The position numbers were made by a program, and so were the translations under genes. The notes beneath the pieces were generated by a model. The model did not search any database. It was given only the letters and a program-made list of their open reading frames with translations, and was not told the origin of the DNA. From JARRON01 sp037383845 (GTDB lineage Bacteria; Pseudomonadota; Gammaproteobacteria; Steroidobacterales; XN24), in assembly GCA_037383845.1 (NCBI GenBank), contig JARRON010000004.1:1-64000 (forward strand): 64,000 nucleotides of DNA, given 5' to 3'. Each line of letters starts with the position of its first letter. Position 1 is the stretch's first letter. This document shows, piece by piece, positions 59,440 through 64,000 of this stretch.

Positions 59440-59841
59440 GTGAGCGGAAGCATCAGGCGAATCTCATCCGGCGCTCCCTGGGAAGAAATCGTCGGCTATT
59501 CCCGGGCGGTGGTTGCAGGGGACAGGGTGCTGGTGTCCGGCACCACGGCCCTGGGTCCGGACGGCCGACTGGTGGGGCCGGGCGACCCGGCGGCCCAGGC
59601 CCGGCAGTGCATCGAGAACATCCGGCGCGCCCTGGCGGAGGCCGGTGTCGGCATGGACCGGGTCGTGCGCACTCGTGTCTTCGTGACCGACATCGGCCAC
59701 TGGGAAGCGGTAGGGCGGATGCACGGCGAGTATTTCTCGGAAATCCGGCCCGCCTGCACGCTCGTCGAAGTCAGTCGCCTGGTAGACCCGGAGATGCTCG
59801 TGGAGATCGAGGCAGAAGCGTGGATGCCCGATGGCGACTGA
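59440..59841 (+). CDS. RidA family protein (YjgF/YER057c/UK114)
   Basis: A 133-residue member of the RidA superfamily, enamine/imine deaminases or related metabolite-damage enzymes. Patterns: SRAVVAGDRVLVSGTTAL, QARQCIENIRRALAEAG, VVRTRVFVTDIGHWEAV and CTLVEVSRLVDPEMLVEIEAEA. The conserved substrate-binding Arg of RidA proper (RS/TCVGV type) is not present; an RP-x-C-T-LVEV element is seen, so it is probably another subfamily (Rid4-7 like). GTG start after GGAGG. Confidence 0.88.
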   Translation: MSGSIRRISSGAPWEEIVGYSRAVVAGDRVLVSGTTALGPDGRLVGPGDPAAQARQCIENIRRALAEAGVGMDRVVRTRVFVTDIGHWEAVGRMHGEYFSEIRPACTLVEVSRLVDPEMLVEIEAEAWMPDGD

Positions 59842-59959
59842 GCGGCCGCCAAGCCTGCGGCCCTGACGACAGCGGGGCGGATTCGGCAAAATCGGGCTGT
59901 GTCCCGGCTCCCTGAGTCGCTGATTCGCCGGATGCCGGGCCGCGGGAGGGAAATGACAG

Positions 59960-60394
59960 ATGAGCGCAGACAAAAACAACGCTCCCCGGGAAGGCAGCGC
60001 ACTTTTCGCCTACGGCACCCTGACCTTCGACGAGGTGATGGTGGCGGTGCTGGGCCGGGCCGGGCCTGCCCTGGACGCGACCCTGGAGGGCTTCGAGCGC
60101 CGGGTCATACGCGGCGCCACGTACCCGGGCATTGCGCCCCGGGACGGCGCCGAGGTCCGGGGAAGACTCTGGACCGGCCTTTCGGCGGCTGAGCTTGCCC
60201 GCCTGGATAACTTCGAAGGCTCCATGTACCGGCGGGAAGCCGTGGTCGTCCGGACCGCCGACGGCCCCCGCGAGGCCATGGCCTACGTCATCCGGCCACC
60301 CTATCGCTGGATGCTGACCTCACACCGCTGGGAACCGCAGACCTTCCGGGCCCGGAGCCTGGCGGCCTACGTGGAGCGGGCGCGGGATGGCTGA
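59960..60394 (+). CDS. Gamma-glutamylcyclotransferase-like (AIG2/GGCT) protein
   Basis: A 144-residue GGCT-fold protein with the phosphate/substrate loop FAYGTL near residue 16 and the catalytic Glu in DNFEGSMYRR. Other family marks are IAPRDGAEVRGRLW and AMAYVI. The AIG2-like group includes gamma-glutamylamine cyclotransferases, so amino-acid or peptide turnover is likely. The ATG at 59960 follows GGGAGGG. It overlaps the next gene by 8 nt. Confidence 0.9.
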   Translation: MSADKNNAPREGSALFAYGTLTFDEVMVAVLGRAGPALDATLEGFERRVIRGATYPGIAPRDGAEVRGRLWTGLSAAELARLDNFEGSMYRREAVVVRTADGPREAMAYVIRPPYRWMLTSHRWEPQTFRARSLAAYVERARDG

Positions 60395-61151
60395 GACGGC
60401 GCTGCCCCGGTCGCCAGGCAGCTACGTCCTGCTGTTCCGGTCGGCGGTTCCCCTGGCGTTCCGCGCGGGCTCCCTGGGCCGGGTGGAACTGCCTGCCGGC
60501 TGGCTGGCCTATGGCGGCAGCGCCATGGGCCCCGGGGGACTGGCCGCGCGGGTCGGCCGTCACTTCCGGGGCGCCGGCCGGCCCCGCTGGCACGTGGACT
60601 ACCTGCGTCGCTGCCTGGCGCCTTCAGAAGCCTGGGCCGGAACGGCCGACACTTGCCGGGAGGCCGACTGGGTAGCAGCGCTGGAGCAACTGAACGGCGC
60701 GAAACGCGCCTGGCCCCGATTCGGAGCCTCGGATTCCCGCGCCCCGACCCACCTGTTTCATTTTTCGCGCCGTCCTGCCCTGTCCCGCTTCCGTGACCTG
60801 CTCAGGACCCGCCTCCCCGGGGATCCGGCGCCGCGCCGATACCTGGCCGGGAAGGCGCTGCCGGCCGGCGACCTGCAATCCCTGAAAAACCTCGGGCCAG
60901 TGTCCGCCGCCTGGCTCCGGGCGGCGGGTATCCACACCCGGGAGCAGCTGGAGCGGGCCGGGCCCGTCGAGGCGTACCTGAAAGTCTGCGGCACCGGCAG
61001 ACGCCCGGGCCTGAACCTGCTCTACGCCCTGGCGGGCGCCCTCGAGGGCTGCCGCTGGGACCGGCTGCCGAAAGGGCTGCGCGGATCGTTGCTGGTGGAG
61101 CTGGACGCCCGAGAGGCGGAAGCTGCGGAAGGCCCGTGGGTCGGACACTGA
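60387..61151 (+). CDS. DUF123 (GIY-YIG-like) - TfoX C-terminal domain fusion
   Basis: A 254-residue two-domain protein. Residues 1-140 match DUF123, a GIY-YIG-related domain with PGSYVLLF, GWLAYGGSAMGPGGLAARVGRHFRG and HVDYL. Residues 165-245 match a TfoX C-terminal (helix-hairpin-helix-like) domain: LKNLGPVSAAWLRAAGIHTREQLERAGPVEAYLKV and NLLYALAGALEGCRWDRLP. DUF123 is usually a single-domain protein and TfoX_C usually follows TfoX_N, so the combination suggests a nucleic-acid-directed function. Start ATG 60387, 8-nt overlap upstream; 16-nt overlap with the DUF2905 gene. Confidence 0.88.
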   Translation: MAETALPRSPGSYVLLFRSAVPLAFRAGSLGRVELPAGWLAYGGSAMGPGGLAARVGRHFRGAGRPRWHVDYLRRCLAPSEAWAGTADTCREADWVAALEQLNGAKRAWPRFGASDSRAPTHLFHFSRRPALSRFRDLLRTRLPGDPAPRRYLAGKALPAGDLQSLKNLGPVSAAWLRAAGIHTREQLERAGPVEAYLKVCGTGRRPGLNLLYALAGALEGCRWDRLPKGLRGSLLVELDAREAEAAEGPWVGH

Positions 61152-61345
61152 TCCTCATCGGCATCGCCTTCCTCGTCGCCGGTGTGCTGTTCACCGTAGC
61201 GCCCGGACTCTTCAGCTGGTTCGGACGCCTTCCCGGCGATCTGCGAATCGAGACGAAGACCGGCGTGATCTTCATCCCGGTGACCTCCATGATTGTCGCG
61301 AGCCTGGCGCTGACGCTGGTGGTCAACCTCTTCTTCCGCCGCTAG
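61136..61345 (+). CDS. DUF2905 small membrane protein
   Basis: A 69-residue protein with two TM segments (TLILIGIAFLVAGVLFTVAPG; PVTSMIVASLALTLVVNLFF) and the conserved FSWFGRLPGDLRIE between them. The family is uncharacterised. The GTG start at 61136 lies within the end of the DUF123-TfoX_C gene (16-nt overlap), so the two are probably cotranslated. Confidence 0.9.
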   Translation: MGRTLILIGIAFLVAGVLFTVAPGLFSWFGRLPGDLRIETKTGVIFIPVTSMIVASLALTLVVNLFFRR

Positions 61346-61431
61346 CGTGGCCGTGGCGGCAGCTGCGGGGCCGTATAATTCCCCGGGTCCACTTCGAACA
61401 CGGGCGGCGACCCATGCCGCCGGGGATGGCC

Positions 61432-62385
61432 ATGAACAATCTCGCCGCGCTCAGGGCAATGACCACCGTGGTCGCCGATACCGGCGACATCGAGTCTATC
61501 CGGCGGGTCCGCCCGGTGGACGCCACGACGAATCCTTCCCTGCTTTTCAAGGCGGCACGCGAGCCCGGCTACTCCCACCTGGTATCGGACGCGATTGAGG
61601 CCGGCGACTCCCTGGGCGAGGTTCTGGACCGCCTGGCGGTGAATTTCGGCGTCGAGATCCTCAAGATCGTCCCGGGACGGGTATCCACGGAAGTGGATGC
61701 GCGGCTGTCCTTCGACACGGAGGGCACGATCCAGCGGGCCCAGCGGCTCGTGGAACTCTACGATGCCGCCGGCATTCCGGCGGAGCGGGTGCTGGTGAAG
61801 ATCGCCTCCACCTGGGAGGGAATCCGGGCCGCGGAGGTGCTGGAGCAGCGCGGGATCCACTGCAACCTGACGCTCCTGTTCTGCTTTGCGCAGGCCGTGG
61901 CCTGCGCGGACGCCGGGGTCACGCTGATCTCGCCTTTCGTCGGGCGGATCCTGGACTGGTACAAGCGCGCCGAGGGAGTGGAAGGCTATCCGCCCGAGGA
62001 GGACCCGGGCGTGCGCTCCGTCACCCGGATCTACAACTACTACAAGCGCCATGGCTTCGACACCGTCGTCATGGGCGCGAGTTTCCGCAACATCGGGCAG
62101 ATCCTGGAACTGGCCGGCTGCGACCTCCTGACCATCGCACCGGACCTCATGGACGAGCTCGAGTCACGACCGGGGGAGGTGCCCCGGAAGCTGGACCCGG
62201 CGACGGCGGCCCGCCGTGGCGAGGACCGGCAGCGCCTGGATGAGGGCGGCTTCCGCTGGGCCCTCAACGAGGACGCCATGGCCACGGAGAAACTTGCCGA
62301 GGGCATCCGCAACTTCACGCGGGACACGGAGCGCCTCGAGGCTCTGGTGGCTGATCCTGCCTTCCGGCGCAAGGCCACGGGCTGA
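61432..62385 (+). CDS. tal: Transaldolase (TalB type)
   Basis: Transfers a dihydroxyacetone unit in the pentose phosphate pathway. The 317-residue length equals E. coli TalB; key segments are TTVVADTGD, DATTNPSLL, LVKIASTWEGIRAAE (Schiff-base Lys in VLVKIAS), HCNLTLLF, SPFVGRILDW and MGASFRN. I chose ATG 61432 by homology and the GGGGA upstream; ATG 61426 is possible. A perfect TATAAT at 61374-61379 may be its -10, without a clear -35. Confidence 0.95.
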   Translation: MNNLAALRAMTTVVADTGDIESIRRVRPVDATTNPSLLFKAAREPGYSHLVSDAIEAGDSLGEVLDRLAVNFGVEILKIVPGRVSTEVDARLSFDTEGTIQRAQRLVELYDAAGIPAERVLVKIASTWEGIRAAEVLEQRGIHCNLTLLFCFAQAVACADAGVTLISPFVGRILDWYKRAEGVEGYPPEEDPGVRSVTRIYNYYKRHGFDTVVMGASFRNIGQILELAGCDLLTIAPDLMDELESRPGEVPRKLDPATAARRGEDRQRLDEGGFRWALNEDAMATEKLAEGIRNFTRDTERLEALVADPAFRRKATG

Positions 62386-62411
62386 CACCGGGCCCGGCCC
62401 CGGGCCGCGCC

Positions 62412-63119
62412 ATGACGCGCCTGAAGACACTGGACCTGTTGTCCGGCGCCCGTGCGGCCACCGGCACCGCCGTGGTGATCGACGTCTTCCGGGCCTTCAC
62501 GCTGGCCCCGCTGGCCATGTCCCGGGGATTGTCCCGCCTCTACCTGGCCCGCAGCCCCGACCAGGCCCTGGCGCTGAAGCGGCGCCACCCGGGATGGCTC
62601 CTGGCCGGGGAGCTGGAGGGGCGGCCGGTCCCCGGCTTCGATTACCCCAACTCTCCGGCGGCCGTGCGGGACGCCGATCTGCAGGGCAAGACCCTTGTGC
62701 TCCGCACCAGTTCAGGCGTGCAGGGCCTGCTGGCGGCCGAGGGCGCCGACGACGTGGTGGCGGCGAGCTTCGCGAACGCCGGCGCTGTCGTCCGTTACCT
62801 GGCGGACCGCGCCCCGGACCAGGTCTGCTGGGTCTGCATGGGATGGAGCGGCAGGGAAATCACCTACGACGACCGGGCCTGCGCGGAGTACCTGGCGGCC
62901 GGCCTACAGGGGCGCTTCCCGGACTTCGAGCCCATCCGGCGCCGGCTGAGAAGCGACCCCAGCGGGGCCAAGTTTTTCGATCCCCGGCAGCCCTGGTTCC
63001 CCGCGGAAGACTTCGACCTGTGCGTCCGGCCGTCCTGGCTCGACGTGGTGCCCCGGCTGGACCGGGACTCGGACCCGCCCAGGCTTGTCCCCGCGGAGCC
63101 TGCGGAAAGCCGCGGGTGA
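62412..63119 (+). CDS. 2-phosphosulfolactate phosphatase-like protein (ComB family)
   Basis: A 235-residue ComB-family (PF04029-like) protein. Conserved parts are GTAVVIDVFRAFTLAPLAM, NSPAAV near the middle, RTSSGVQGLLAAEGAD and AASFANAGAVVRYL. In methanogens ComB acts in coenzyme M synthesis; bacterial copies have no fixed role. It follows tal by 26 nt and may share its transcript. No other sulfolactate genes are seen. Confidence 0.85.
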   Translation: MTRLKTLDLLSGARAATGTAVVIDVFRAFTLAPLAMSRGLSRLYLARSPDQALALKRRHPGWLLAGELEGRPVPGFDYPNSPAAVRDADLQGKTLVLRTSSGVQGLLAAEGADDVVAASFANAGAVVRYLADRAPDQVCWVCMGWSGREITYDDRACAEYLAAGLQGRFPDFEPIRRRLRSDPSGAKFFDPRQPWFPAEDFDLCVRPSWLDVVPRLDRDSDPPRLVPAEPAESRG

Positions 63120-63195
63120 CGGCCTCGTCCGCCGGCGGCTATATTGAAACGTTACGGACAGCAGGCCGTGTCCAGCGGCAGGATGAAATGCAGTC

Positions 63196-64000
63196 ATGAC
63201 CGAAAAAGCCGTCGCCGCCGACGCCCACACCAGCCAGGAGACGACCCACCGGCGCTTCAGCCGGCTGGAGGACCTCTACGAGATTCCCGAAGACCGTCCC
63301 AGGTCCTGGTACAACGGCCATGGCAAGCTCAAGCGCAAGCCCTACGAGGAAGAGCTGGCCCAGCTCCAGATCGAGCTCGTCAAACTGCAGGCCTGGATCC
63401 GCGAGAAGGGCCTCCAAGTCGTGGTGATCTTCGAAGGGCGGGACGCCGCCGGAAAAGGCGGCGCCATCAAGCGCATTACCGAGAAGCTGAATCCCAGGAT
63501 CTGCCGGATCGCGGCGCTGCCCGCCCCGACGGAGCGGGAGCGAACCCAGTGGTACTTCCAGCGCTACGTGGCCCATCTGCCGGCGGGCGGGGAGATGGTC
63601 CTGTTCGACCGCAGCTGGTACAACCGCGCCCTGGTGGAGCGGGTGATGGGATTCTGCACGGAGGACGAGTACGAGGAGTTCGCACGTTCCGCGCCGCGGT
63701 TCGAGCGCATGCTGGTGCGCTCCGGCATCACCCTGATCAAGTACTGGTTTTCCATCGGCGACGAGGAGCAGGAACGCCGGTTCCAGGCCCGGATACATAA
63801 CCCGGAGAAACGCTGGAAACTCTCTCCCATGGACCTGGAATCCCGCCGGCTTTACCGGGAGTATTCACGGGCGAAGGACGACATGTTCCGGTTCTCGGAC
63901 CTTCCCCAGGCGCCCTGGTGGGTGATCCCCGCCGATGACAAGCGCCGGGCCCGGCTGAACTGCATCTCCCACCTGCTGTCCGTCATTCCCTACGAGGACG
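63196..64000 (+). CDS. ppk2: Polyphosphate kinase 2 (PPK2), partial at window end
   Basis: Reads from an ATG at 63196 to the window edge without a stop, 268 residues. PPK2 enzymes phosphorylate nucleoside mono/diphosphates with polyphosphate. Clear motifs are FEGRDAAGKGGAIKRI (Walker A), WYFQRYVAHLPAGGEMVLFDRSWYNRALVERVMGF (Walker B and lid), IKYWFSIGDEEQERRF and RWKLSPMDLESR. The N-terminus is ordinary; the C-terminus is missing because the window ends. Confidence 0.93.
   Translation, partial: MTEKAVAADAHTSQETTHRRFSRLEDLYEIPEDRPRSWYNGHGKLKRKPYEEELAQLQIELVKLQAWIREKGLQVVVIFEGRDAAGKGGAIKRITEKLNPRICRIAALPAPTERERTQWYFQRYVAHLPAGGEMVLFDRSWYNRALVERVMGFCTEDEYEEFARSAPRFERMLVRSGITLIKYWFSIGDEEQERRFQARIHNPEKRWKLSPMDLESRRLYREYSRAKDDMFRFSDLPQAPWWVIPADDKRRARLNCISHLLSVIPYED

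Noticed and set aside
59289..59915. A 208-codon open frame overlapping the RidA gene
   Set aside because: Out of frame with the conserved RidA protein and with no recognisable domain or ribosome-binding site.

Overview
The window is the chromosomal replication-origin region of a high-GC gammaproteobacterium. The gene order rpmH-rnpA-yidD-yidC-mnmE-mnmG-rsmG-parA-parB reads leftward and dnaA-dnaN-recF-gyrB reads rightward, which is the classic oriC neighbourhood. Gammaproteobacterial character also comes from the yibN-grxC-secB-gpsA / trmL / envC-ctp-yibQ block, the two-subunit glycyl-tRNA synthetase (glyQS) and glnA-ntrBC. The very high GC and gene mix are compatible with a Chromatiales/Ectothiorhodospiraceae-like organism, but that assignment is inference. 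No rRNA, tRNA, IS element, prophage or CRISPR array was seen.

Layout. (1) 1-3312: parB, parA, rsmG and a repeat protein of the DUF3106 type with its own terminator. (2) 3410-9038: a leftward C3 cluster, MBL hydrolase - acrylyl-CoA-reductase-like (acuI/yhdH) - prpB - prpC - prpD. (3) 9110-12186: an Fe-S type photolyase, two small monoheme cytochromes c and a SIMPL-domain protein. (4) 12183-22770: mnmG followed closely by an oligopeptide ABC operon with three tandem solute-binding proteins, two permeases and two ATPases. One ATPase is interrupted by an unresolved 15-N gap, and one binding protein is frameshifted. (5) 22873-28888: an S33 peptidase-NatA-NatB operon, a diguanylate cyclase, and mnmE on the other strand. 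(6) 28942-32606: an alpha/beta-hydrolase/OsmC fusion, then yidC, yidD, rnpA and rpmH. (7) 32607-38955: the dnaA promoter region, dnaA, the oriC-like AT-rich spacer, dnaN, recF (carrying two parS-like sites) and gyrB. (8) 39061-48804: plsC-gmhB-glyS-glyQ leftward. Opposite them run glnA (sigma-54/NtrC promoter), a DUF4124 protein, ntrB and ntrC, then a UPF0316 membrane protein. (9) 48930-57709: a TonB_C-like repeat protein, pyrD, trmL, gpsA-secB-grxC-yibN, envC, ctp protease, a YibQ-type deacetylase and a DJ-1 protein. (10) 57725-64000: a second diguanylate cyclase and small metabolic genes (GFA, RidA, GGCT-like), a DUF123-TfoX_C fusion, DUF2905, transaldolase, ComB-like phosphatase and the start of a PPK2 polyphosphate kinase cut by the window end.

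How it works together. DnaA boxes flank dnaA and sit in the dnaA-dnaN spacer. ParB presumably loads at the parS-like sites in recF, about 34 kb from parAB, to segregate the origin. Most core genes point away from oriC. The accessory genes inserted between yidC, mnmE, mnmG and rsmG include several that point toward it, which marks them as later insertions. The window is mostly ordinary core genome. The most interesting points are the parS pair inside recF, the C3/acrylate operon, the triplicated peptide-binding proteins behind mnmG, the DUF123-TfoX_C fusion, the rnpA/rpmH overlap and a probable CTG start on the YibQ-type gene.
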